Positions 21,592-31,916 of a DNA stretch of 60,580 nt are shown in pieces. Every line of letters begins with the position of its first letter. The first letter of the stretch is position 1. The translations under genes and the position numbers were made by a program. The notes under the pieces were generated by a model. That model was given only the letters and a program-made list of their open reading frames with translations, did not search any database and was not told the origin of the DNA. This DNA comes from Syncephalastrum monosporum B8922. Taxonomy: Eukaryota; Mucoromycota; Mucoromycetes; Mucorales; Syncephalastraceae. The stretch lies in assembly GCA_000697355.1 (NCBI GenBank), contig JNEN01001186.1, forward strand, positions 1 to 60,580, read 5' to 3'.

Positions 21592-22926
21592 ACGCATAGG
21601 CGTCTCTCCTTCTATTCCCCTCCCCCTCTCTCTTTCTCTTTCTCTTTCTCTTTCTCTTATTCTCTCTCTCTCTCTCCGCTTTTCCATTCACTTCCTTTTG
21701 CTAACCCCTTCGTCCTTTCTTTTCCCATTCTATCTTTCTGTTTCCTTATTAACGATGAGTCGTCTTACCCTTCGTCATCTCTCTTTTCTCTGACCTTCTT
21801 TGTAAATAGCATCCTTGTCTTGCCCTTCTATTTGATACGCCCATATTCTCCTTCTATAACCAGCATGGCAGAATAAATAGCTTATCTTTTTTCTCTGTCT
21901 TTGAACCAGATAATGTGAATATAAGAATGTACTAGAGATGCCGTTTGGCTCTCAACCGATGATGCCTGCGCGGTTTCACCCGTGATACAGTAATAACTGC
22001 CAAATTGCGTTAGCGTCTTGGTGATGCATGATGCGAAACGCACGACCATCTATGTTATCATCGCTTGACAGTTGCAGTTACTTTACTGGGCATACACAAA
22101 GCCGCCATAGACAGGAAGGAGCAGGTCATATAACTTTGCAAATACATAATCTTTGATCTTTACTTGGTACACATTCACCTACATGTGTAATGCAGTATCA
22201 ACCTAACTCTCTAGACTCCTGTAGAACGGAAGATACAGTACCGAGTGCTCTTTCTTATTAATAATTGTGGGGAAGTAAAATACATTTAACTTGCTATCTT
22301 ATGCTCTACAGCTGACAGATGGGTGAACCATATTTAGCGACTTGCGCGACATTTACGCCGAAAGTAAGGCTCCAAAGTACTTGTTTTCAGATACGAGACA
22401 TGAATCTGCACGTGAATCATCCTGCTAGTAGACATTTGACAGAAGACATATATCTACCACGGATGAACATCGCGTCTTTTGTTTTAATGGGTAATTGGAA
22501 TATGTTGTACAAGATCATAGCAGACTCAAAGTCTTGTGCCATTGCGGCGATCCAGATCTTGTGATTTGGCTTGCTATTTAATGCAGCCCTCGTTGGTCAT
22601 CGAAGCTATGACTCTCGAGAACCATTACATAGCGAGGTTAGCGAATTTAATTTTCATTTATATGGAGACTGTCCCTTCAGTCGCGTGAAGATAGAATATA
22701 GCAAAAGTATTGCTAACCAAAGATCTTTATTGTCTTCTATCATTCTCGTCCATCGATACGAGATCCCGTCAGTTTCCATCACATGTTTTACACCCTGATC
22801 AAGGAAAAACAGATGTACAGAGATTTTACACGTCTGAATTATTTCAACCAGATAGTTCAGTGCATAGACCGGGCTCGCTTCTTATGTTCGACATAAACGG
22901 TCGGGCTGACAACGACTGGCTCTTGT
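21592..22926. other. Intergenic region between converging genes
   Basis: 1,335 bp. The first 300 bp are the pyrimidine-rich 3' flank of the GATA gene. The rest is AT-rich with short plus-strand frames (22319-22564, 22571-22798) that show no family resemblance. No gene is supported. Confidence 0.5.
21625..21677. repeat. CT/TTTCTC-rich tract
   Basis: Tandem CTTTCT units passing into a CT dinucleotide run, in the 3' flank of the GATA gene. Confidence 0.9.
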
Positions 22927-25475
22927 TCAACATTCATAGCACGGAGGCGGAGCACGGCTATACAGCAACAGTACAAAACAAGCATGAAGTTTCTCATAGG
23001 ACCCATTATGCATCCGTACCTTTGTCCAAAGCAAGTTCAATTTTGCATCGCGTACGGATGAAAGAAAGCAGAGGCCAGGTGGAGCGTTCGCCCTGAAGGA
23101 TCCTATGTAATCATTTTCCTTCATGTCAGATAAAAGAAACCTTCCTACTGTATCGGCATACCAGTAAGCAAGAGCCGAGTGCGTTGGGTTTGAGAAGAGA
23201 ATCTTGAAGTCCTGAAGACAAATTCCAGTCATTTTGTTGGGCCATTCGTTGCGTTTTGCTTACCGACACGGAAAGATCAGGAATAATGGTAACGTTGCCC
23301 GTGATCTTTTCCTCAATGACAGGTCGAATAGCCCGTGGCAGCAAACGCACTTGATCCAACTACTTTCGAAATAAATTGGTGATCAAGACACTATCCCGCG
23401 CATTTACCTGATATAACCGGTGCTTGAATTCAGAAGCGATCAAAAACGCTAGCTTGTTCCACATGCTGTCATGCTGCAGGTTGTTGGCTTTGCTGATGAA
23501 AGGGATGGCATAAGCAACCGCCTGCGACACAATGAAGTGATTCACGTTAAAGAGCTCTGTCAGACGATGGAGCGGCTCTTCTCTAAGATAAATATCAGTA
23601 TACCACTTCGTAAAAATCGTTTCCTCCTCTTCGATATACCCTTCGTTTGCAGTCGCATCATTAAAATGGTTCCATTTGACCACGGAAGTATTCCACTTGA
23701 GGATGCGACCATTCTTGTCCTTGGCAAGCAAATCACCTCCACCAAACAGCCCCATGGATGCTGTCGAGCAACAGGCTGCGCTCCAAATGAGCTAGGAAAA
23801 GAGCGGATCAATGCGTGTCGTGGATGGATAGAAAAAAAATTTACGCACCACGTTCGGAGCTGTCAGGTAGTTTAGAAGCTGTGGCACTTCCTGAGTTCGG
23901 CTTGAAGAAACACTGATGTTGAGTACACGTTTCGTTCGAACATAGGCTTCCTGTAGTAAGGTATGAGCTAGTTCCGGTAGGAAGATGCTTATTTATGTTA
24001 CCTCAAAGGTGAGGTCGCCGACATTTTCACGCACACACTCCTGCAGGACTTTCATGTCCATCAGGTATCCTATTCTACTTCGTTAGAAACAGCGATAGAG
24101 CGAACGACGCGGAGTGAGTGTTATTACCGTATTTCAAGAATCGTGTGATGCGTCGCTTGACATGTCTAGTCCAAATATATCAGCAATTGTAGGTGAATGA
24201 CGATGCACAGCATATTACCCTTTGTCGCTCTTGCGAGAGAACGCGGTGAGGTTGATACCATTGGGTTGAAGAATACCCTATCAGCACAATTGATTAGACA
24301 AAATATCGCCCCACTCTCGTAAGGATTACTCTACAGGAAGCTCTTCATCCGTGTGGATGCATATCAAGGCAGCAATCAAAGCACCCACGGCTGTGCCGCT
24401 GATGATGCGGGGTAAAAGTCCTTGCTCATTTAACGCCTTGAGCACACCAAGATGATAAAGAGCTATTATTTGAGACGGTGAGTGACATTTCATTCATGCT
24501 GCACTGTGTTACCCAAAGCGGTGCCGCCCTGAAGAACGAGAGCCGAGCATCCAAAACCTTGTCGTGTGTCGCTCAGAAACTTGAGTTTCGTCTGCTGTGG
24601 CAAGTCATCCGAGTTTTCAATATAGTCAATTTGAGCAACGACCTCCTCGAGATAGTCCTCAATCAGGGTTTTAGTCCTACGAACCCATGAGTATTCAAAG
24701 TGTACAAGCTATCTCGCGGTGATTACCCCAGAAAGGAATGCAGAAACAAGCGTCTGTCGCAGATACCACCGAAATTGCGCAAAAGGCCGCCGCGCAACAG
24801 ATACATCATTCCTTCGATATCGTTCGCTTGCCGTGCGCTCTCGAGATGCGCCAACTGTGACCGGATCAACTTGTAGTCGTAAAATGGGGACACCGGGTTC
24901 TTTCGCCAGACATCATTGCCTTGAACACGCATTCAATACAACCGTGATTATAAACTGAATTTCACTTACGCATGAACCTGACCCGCCAAAACAACATTCA
25001 AAGAAAGTCAATCCCGAATGCATATGGAAAAGCGGCTGCATTGCACGTACCGGTCGATGTCCAGCGCTCGAAGGCGCCAGTCGTGGTAAGTTTTTGCGCT
25101 TGACATATTGACCAACAGCCTATGCTCGGGGTGGTTTCTTTTGTATCGATGCCACACTTCCTATTGCACACATGAGGCACTCGTGAAGTGTGCCTTTTTC
25201 TTTCTTTTTTTTTTCGCTTCTTTTACCATCACAGGTGTCAAAATATAATTGTCCAGCATGACAAAGAGGCTGTAGACCAGGCAGAGTAAGGGGACGGCGA
25301 TGTACCGGATAGGATCCCGAGCGATCCGGACCGGGTCGTCTAACGACGAATCATGACCGTCTGGCATATGTGGAAAGGCGTGACTAGGGAGAAAAGAAGG
25401 AGGAAAGGAAAAGGGGCTGTTGGACAACGTTTTGGAAGAAGTATGTGTGCTTTGTATAATATCAACGATTGACAT
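22927..25475 (-). CDS. DUF3336/patatin lipase-like protein with Ala in place of the nucleophile Ser, 608 aa
   Basis: Fourteen exons: 25475-25227, 25160-25051, 24977-24970 (8 nt), 24919-24727, 24676-24513, 24462-24335, 24277-24219, 24165-24128, 24069-24002, 23950-23849, 23791-23640, 23582-23408, 23359-23264 and 23211-22927. Layout: a disordered N-terminus, a membrane-binding helix (YIAVPLLCLVYSLFVML), the DUF3336 region (KNPVSPFYDYKLIRSQL), then the patatin core (QGGTALALYHLGV, IISGTAVGALIAA, APNVLIWSAACCSTA, ELFNVNHFIVSQA). Relatives (yeast Tgl3/4/5, plant SDP1) hydrolyse triacylglycerol on lipid droplets with a GXSXG serine and a DG aspartate. Here GXSXG is GTAVG (Ala at about 266), and the DGS position reads DAT or, if intron 23639-23583 is retained, TDI. 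It is therefore predicted to be hydrolytically dead unless these are sequence errors. The last ~50 residues are weakly family-like. Confidence 0.88.
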
Positions 25476-26082
25476 GTGATCGTAACGCCATTAGAAACTT
25501 CATGCATTGAACGAAACTCAGACATTTCATATGCCTGAATCGTAGTAATAATAGCAATCATAGCAATGAAAATGACAAGGACTGGGTCATCCTGGCCCTA
25601 GAATACACTGCAGCATTCTTCGATCGCGGGTATTCTCGCTCAAAGGGATCCATTTCGCGTGCGCCATACTCATTTGGAGCTTATTCGAAGCATGTACAAA
25701 AATCACAAACACCAAGCCCTAAGTTCGGGGAGGAAAGAAGGCCGTATTTCCTAGCGACAAGACATAATGTATGTTCACCACAAAATGGCCTTACAGAAAG
25801 CGTGCCTATCGCCGACCAATGCACACAATGACGGCGCTGCTTCCCAGAGGCGGCATGAAATTCGTAAAGTGTGCTGAAATCCTTAGCCGAAAATCAACCT
25901 CCATGTGGAAACGCATGACGACAAAAGATGTGCGTATGGGTGGGTGTGTATATAAAGGTGAGGTCGTATGTATTTGCGTCCACTGCTTACGGGATTGTGC
26001 AGCGTGGAAGGTAGAGAGCGGAAGAGAAGATAATATGTATAGGTAAAAGAAGAAGGAGCAGAGGCGTAGTGAGTGTTATACA
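25476..26082. other. Upstream region of the patatin-like gene
   Basis: 607 bp between the patatin-like start and the DUF3020 stop, both minus strand. No gene or RNA is recognised. Confidence 0.5.
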
Positions 26083-26461
26083 TTATTGCCGCCAGCCCGC
26101 GTTGAGTTGCATCAAGGTCAAAACAGCGTCCATTGGGAAGTCAACAGCTTGGCCATTTTGATTGCTTCCTTGTCCCTGTGGAGATGGTTGCTGCGGTTGG
26201 CCTTGTGATTCATTATCGGTCTTGGATTCACCATCATGGCTCGCATCTTCTGCTTTGATGGAAGACTCGAGTGAAGCGGTTTTGCCAATCGTACTACTCA
26301 ATAGCGCCGCTAACCGATCTTCGGGCCTTTCACCCGCATCAGTTTTAGGCCCTTCTGTCTTGTGTTTTGGATCGCTGCTGTCTTGAGCTTCAGATGCTCC
26401 CTGCCCTTGGTGTGCTGATGCTTGTGATGCATTCTGCAGTTGCTGCTGCTGTTGTTGTTCC

Positions 26462-26520
<59 letters not shown>

Positions 26521-27830
26521 ATGTATGTGCTGGAGAAATTCAATGAGCGGGCTCATAGCAGGCTGGGGTGAACCATCCGAGGCATCAGTCGACTTGGTCC
26601 TCGGTTGGTTGAGAATCCCTAAACTCTGACACAAGACGGCCAGTTGACTGAGTTCAGGAGTGATCACCGGCTGCTGTAGGTTGCCAAAGTGGGACAGATT
26701 GGACGTAAAACCAGAATTGCCCTGACCCACACTGATCGGGGTGGTTCGACTGCTGGCCGCGTTCGACACGGCTTGGTTTGACGGAGGCGACCCACAAATA
26801 ACACCATCGACCGCGGTCTTGCGTCGTTCCTTTTCCTTGCGCTTGGTTTTTCGTTTCATGAACTCTTCTTCCACCCACTGCCGCTTGGCCTCAGTGTCTT
26901 CCTTGCCATATAGTTTGTGGGCCCGTTTGTTGACCCGGCATCGTAGGTCATTGTCTTTGTCTAAAACACAGGTCAAACGGCGCCCTTGTAAAATGAACTC
27001 AAAGACTCACTCCTCTCCTCGTTCAACGCACGCCACCGTTTCTTGCGTTCACGGTTATCTGAACGGACCTGATGGAAAACGCGGGTAAGAACGAGAGAAA
27101 GGGCCCTTTTTTTTCTTTGGGTCTGGCTTACTTTTTGATTAATTAATTCACGCTTCAGCATTTCGGCTGTAAGCTGCCCAACCGACTGAGCTACCGAGGG
27201 CGAATGGTCAAGCATCATGCTTTCGTGTGAGGTCGGGACCGGAGTCGGGACAGCGACGTTGCCCGCAATGAGAGGAGACGACGTGGCAGGACCGGATGAG
27301 GAAGGAAGGCCAGCACCGGAAACGGCTGCTGCTGCTGTCGCGGCTGTTGTGGCAGAAACGCCGCTGGTATCCAAGTGAGCGAACAGAGCATGGTGGTCCG
27401 CCGTCGTGGCTGCGTTTGGGTTGGACGTCGCTGTCGTTGCTGCCATTGCAGCCGCGGCAGCCTGTGCAAGTGCCTGAGCCTGGGCGGCGGTGACCTGCTG
27501 GAGCTGCTGCGCGGTTAACTGAATGTGGCTAAAGTCATTCTGCTGGTGGTGGTGTTGGTGTTGGTGGTGGTGCTGCTGCAGCAAAGGCGAAGACGAGGCA
27601 ATGGCTGCTGCCGTGCCGGTATTGGTATGTGTTGTCGCAGCGTTCGTATGAGCAGAGAAAGCTACTGCGTCTGCGTCTGTGTCTGCGTCTGCTTCTGGTG
27701 GTGTGTTATTCGTGGTAGCAGTCATGAGCTGTCCCGTCGCTTGCGACTGCTCTTGTGGCTGCTGTTCCTGCTCGTGGTCTTGAAGTGGCTGTCGTTGTTC
27801 TTCGCTCTCTTTATTCTCGGTTGGATCCAT
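26083..27830 (-). CDS. DUF3020 domain nuclear protein, 544 aa
   Basis: Three exons: 27830-27132, 27068-27011 and 26960-26083 (1,635 nt). The conserved DUF3020 block is built across both introns: VRSDNRERKKRWRALNEER then NKDNDLRCRVNKRAHKLYG, about residues 234-270. It is followed by a Lys/Arg-rich helix (KRKTKRKEKERRK). The flanks are low complexity: Ala/Thr/Gln/His-rich before the block, and a poly-Gln run of about 28 residues (26437-26520) after it. Proteins with this domain are fungal, nuclear and probably transcriptional; their biochemical activity is not established. A C-terminal helix (FPMDAVLTLMQLNAG) is well formed. Intron 27131-27069 is 63 nt and open in frame, so its removal is inferred from the domain match. 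Confidence 0.88.
26437..26520. repeat. Poly-Gln coding repeat
   Basis: CTG/TTG trinucleotide run on the plus strand (CAG/CAA on the coding strand). It encodes about 28 Gln, with one Glu interruption, in the DUF3020 protein. Confidence 0.95.
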
Positions 27831-29549
27831 CACGGCCTGACTCCAATCTTGTAACCTTGATCAGTCTCTCTCGCTCTCACTCTCTCCTGCCAATCCGTGC
27901 TAATGGCTTACTCGATCCCTTCTCTGGATTGGGGTTATATGACAGAATAATAAAAAAGCTTAAAGAAGAGACCCTCGGAGTTTGGAGCCGACGGACAAAG
28001 GCTGAGTACCTTCTACCGGAACGCCAAAGGAACGTAGGTTGTTCTATCTGGCCAAGTACGAGGATAACAAGGCTAGTTGCTTTACTAACATATCTCTATG
28101 ACCAACTATAGACATAGGTATACAAGCAGATCAAGCCAGATTGCAATGGCAACGATGAAGAGTCATATACAGGGTTGCTTGCGTGCGCTTGTGCAAGCCT
28201 ATCGAGACCAGCTTTGCTTGACTATGCCTCAGCTGAGGACGACAGCGAACGCAACAAGATACTTTTCCTGTAGATAATGGATAGCGAGGAAGGGGTACCT
28301 CACCATTCTACGTTCGCTTCTTATAGGTTCTGACGGCCCAATGCTCTGTTCCTCTAGGTCCTTCTTCAAGGCTTTTAGATTTAGGGACGTCCAGTGTTTC
28401 CTGCTGTGTTAATCCACCCCCGTGTCCCACGTCGTTGAAGCTTTTAATGACCATGAAGCAACAAGGCTGGTGGACGGAAGTACGCCAAGTATCATATCAA
28501 CTAGGATTGAATGTACAATGCTGGTTATCACGTGGTACAGAGGATGATAAATGACTCGAGCTGAGTCAATCCGAACAGGGTCAACTGGCCGTCTGAAGGT
28601 AGTTGGCAAGTCAGCGATAGAAGCAGTGATCGCAGCACTAGCTGTCAGGACGTGTGTGAAGATCATGACACGCGCATACGAGTAAACTGTGGTGACATTT
28701 GATTCTGTACACTTGTACATATCATAGCCACGTCATATACAACGATCATATCTGACTCCGGCAATATGCCTCCAAATACTTCCTCGTCTTCCTCCTGCAA
28801 TTTGCATCTCTTTGCAGTTCTCTCACGCTATGGAACCCCCAGCGCCTTCCGCCATTCCTTTGCCGACTGTGAAAAATGCGCCGTCAGAGGCTGATTAACT
28901 GATGAAAGTAAATAGTTTGCTCTATCTGCAGGCAGGGAATAAGATTTTATTCTTTGAGGTCTTCGCTTAGCTCTATCATGGACATATCATGGACAAGCAT
29001 TTGCAAGAAAGACCACTAATCCCTACGACATGCCTATCTGTGCGTTATATGCAGAAGGAAACGTATACGTTTCAGATGAGATTACCCTTCACTTCCTCTT
29101 TCAGCGTTGGTTGTTATTTGCGAGTGATGACCAGCACTCTGATTTTTCGTAGCCTGATTGGCCATATCTGCGAGCGAGATCATGCTCAGAAATGACACGC
29201 ATATTCACATTACACGAACAATCTGCTTCAATACTCCAGAGTCGAGGGAGCTGATCCCCAAAATTTTGTGCCTTGCAACTTTTGGGTGGCCGAGAGAATT
29301 TGATTGTTCTTTTTCTTTGTCCAACAAAGCCCAACCATGCCTCCATTCCGCTGAACTCCCAAAACAACGTCTCTTTTTTTCCGCTTCTTTTTGGCATACA
29401 CGAATAAAGACAACTTCAGGCTATCAGACCATAGTTATCTCGCTGCCCATTGCCGTCATCTCAAGTTAATGTCTCTCGATGGATTTCGGGGTCGGCTCCC
29501 TTGGCTCTGGAGTATTTAAAGTGGACTGCTGCAACGAAGCATAGAATAT
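27831..29549. other. Long intergenic region
   Basis: About 1.7 kb with no supported gene. A minus-strand frame at 28409-28720 (hydrophobic, Ala/Ile/Val-rich) and a plus-strand frame from 28766 (short, Ser-rich) show no family resemblance. It should include the promoter of the DUF3020 gene at its left end. Confidence 0.45.
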
Positions 29550-30743
29550 ATGCTTTTTCTCCTCATGCCGACTCGTCGAAACAAGAGAAGCTGCCGACAC
29601 TGTCTACTACACATATCCCTGCTGCAATGTGCTTTTGAATCGCTAGACCAGATAGGGCGTCGTGTCACCCACCATTTGGACAAGAGCCTATCCATCTCGA
29701 GTCCACCGCTTGAGTGCGACACAGCTTGCACCATTGATCCGACTGAGCTTGCCGTGACTCCTTTGCCGAAAGGTATGGTCGCGCATACGCCGACCTCTGC
29801 GTCGTCTTCACAAGTTTCTGGCGAGCCAACAACGTCTCGGACATACGATGAGGCCGTCCTTCACTGCTGTCAACAAGAAAATGCTTGCGACGAGGAGAAG
29901 GTCAAAACGCTGTACGTGGTGGATGCTCTCTCTTTACGACCAGTCTCCCTCACCGATCGACAGGGCACGGAACACAACGCCCTTTCTCATGCAAACGTGA
30001 TCAGCAGAATGACAGATACTTGTGGATTTATCAGACCGATCCTGCCCAGCAAATGCCGTTATGCGGACATAGCAGTATAGGCACTCTTTACACTCAGTGC
30101 TAACCTCCCCCGGCCTACGGTTTGGAGAACTTGCTCCTGTCGTCTCCATACACTACGCTGCTATCCCAGCGAGACTACGTCGAGATCCCAGAAGAGGTTT
30201 GCCCGCTGTTGAATTCAGACTGAGAATTCTTCCCTCAGATCAGATTTCTTTCAGCGATGGTTCTGGCGGGTGCTATTCTCTTCAACACGTCCAATCGCCA
30301 AGCAGTCATGATCAACACGGTCGAAGTGAATGGCAGAACAAGGCCCGTTGATGCCTTCTGTGGACCCTTTGGGAAGCTTGAGGGCTCCATACAGCCAACA
30401 TCCATGCCGCCCACAGCCATCCACACAAGATATTATGGTGTGTGGCCAACAACGCTCAGTTCTTCTGAAGGATCAAAATTCGTCATCGGTACAAGGTACA
30501 AAGGTTTCGAATTCCTTGGTTACCTCTTCGATACGTCTAGATGCGACTGAAGCCCCGTCCGTCGGAGGCCTCACAACGAACTTTAAGCTCCCTAATGTCA
30601 AGGACTCATTGGGTTGCAAAATCTTTCTGGACCACAGCAAGCTCGACGAAGCAATGGCGATTCGTAACGATACCATGATCGTCCCATCAGGTCCGGTTAA
30701 CAATTCGGACACTCTCTCAAAAATGGATTGGCACAATTTATAA
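29550..30743 (+). CDS. Uncertain hypothetical gene or gene remnant
   Basis: Three plus-strand stretches have coding-like character in different frames: 29550-30080 (176 codons, with an acidic segment CDEEKVKTLYVVDALS); about 30010-30220, reading RYLWIYQTDPAQQMPL, then a TAA, then LLLSSPYTTLLSQRDYVEI; and 30330-30743, ending KLDEAMAIRNDTMIVPSGPV. I could not link them with convincing introns, and the in-frame TAA near 30100 suggests decay. No known family is recognised. It may be an orphan gene, a degraded copy, or chance frames next to the transposase remnant that begins at about 30750. Confidence 0.22.
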
Positions 30744-30749
30744 GGCGAG

Positions 30750-31790
30750 GAGGTTATACGGATTTATAGCCACGATTCTCGATTGCCTTCCTTGTATCCC
30801 CTGCTGTATGTATAGGGCTGTTGTCCATGGTGATATGACTACCTTTCGGCTGTGGATGGAGATTGATTACGCGATAAAATTGAAGTAATGGCCCGTTACG
30901 GTGCCAGTTCGTCTCCCAGTTGCTGATCCAAGTGTTTTGCGCTTCTTTGACGGTTGTTGTGGACGTCGTACCTTGACATTGATCACACCAAAAGAGGATA
31001 TGGCGCCAAGGATAGTCGTTGTTTTCGCCCTAAGCGTAGCCAGTGGCCAGGCATGTTACTTACTCACGCGTCTCTTTTGCTTTTCGCGTGTTTCCCTACC
31101 TTGTCTGCGGCACAATCACTTCGGCACGTGTTCCTTATTTTGACCAGGCTTCAGTTTGTTTAAAGACGGACTATTTCTATCCTTGGAGTGCAAGTGGGCC
31201 TTTTTGGATGTGATGCTGCAATGATCGCGTACAAATCTGTACAGCGTGGACTTCGAGACATTGAGACCATCAAACTGGTCCGTGAGACTTGTCATCATTT
31301 GATCCAGGGTGACGGACGGGTTGTCGTCGATGAAAGCGGTCAGGTGCTGCTGATGCGTCTCATTCAGCAGTCTTGGTCTTCCGCCACCAGCCTTCGGCAC
31401 TTTTCGTTGCTGGATTTCGTCGCTTGGCTCCTCTTCGTCCTTTTTCACCCAAGTATAAGCGGTTGAACGCGGTATGCCAAGCTTGGCAGCAACTTTGCCT
31501 GCTGTGAGTAGCTTTTCGTGATAGAGAAAGAAAAACTGCTCCTTCTGCATATCAGAATACGAGTTGTATCTTTTCCCATTCGTGTTGGAACTCGTATTAG
31601 GCTCTGTGCTGCTTGCTGCTATGCTCTGCTTATTTTTCTTCTGGCGCTCAGGGGGCTTTTCGGCCAGATACACGTCAAAATCCGTGGCATCATTCAGGGG
31701 AGATTCGTTGTCATCAACTCCCGTCTCTGGAACATGCCGACCTGACTCGTCTAGGGCGTTTCCATGCCCGTCCTCATAGACAGATTTCAT
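30750..31790 (-). pseudogene. Decayed IS630/Tc1-type transposase
   Basis: The frame at 31790-31116 begins with an acidic leader, then a helix-turn-helix region (EQFFFLYHEKLLTAGKVAAK, then STAYTWVKK), a Gly-Arg linker and a second winged-helix segment (SKSTLYRFVRDHC). The DDE catalytic half is broken. A short piece reads AEVIVPQTR and continues, across what looks like an intron (acceptor just before GCGAAAACAACG near 31025), as KTTTILGAISSFGVINVKV. After a stop and a frame change comes ITMDNSPIHTAGDTRK (second catalytic Asp region), near 30755-30830. The segment that should carry the first catalytic Asp is missing. This is the layout of transposases common in Mucorales genomes. Terminal repeats were not located. 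It is clearly non-functional. Confidence 0.85.
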
Positions 31791-31916
31791 GATATTGAGA
31801 AAAGCAGTAATGTTGGATTGTTCGAGTTTATTTTCAAATACCGCGTTGTGTGCGTTAAAAAAAGTGCTTTTGTTTCAAAATTCCGTCAGAACGCGAAAAA
31901 TAAAATATAAAAAAGG

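Noticed and set aside
22319..22798. Two short plus-strand frames as a gene downstream of the GATA factor
   Set aside because: AT-rich, under 85 codons each, no motif and no clear splice link.
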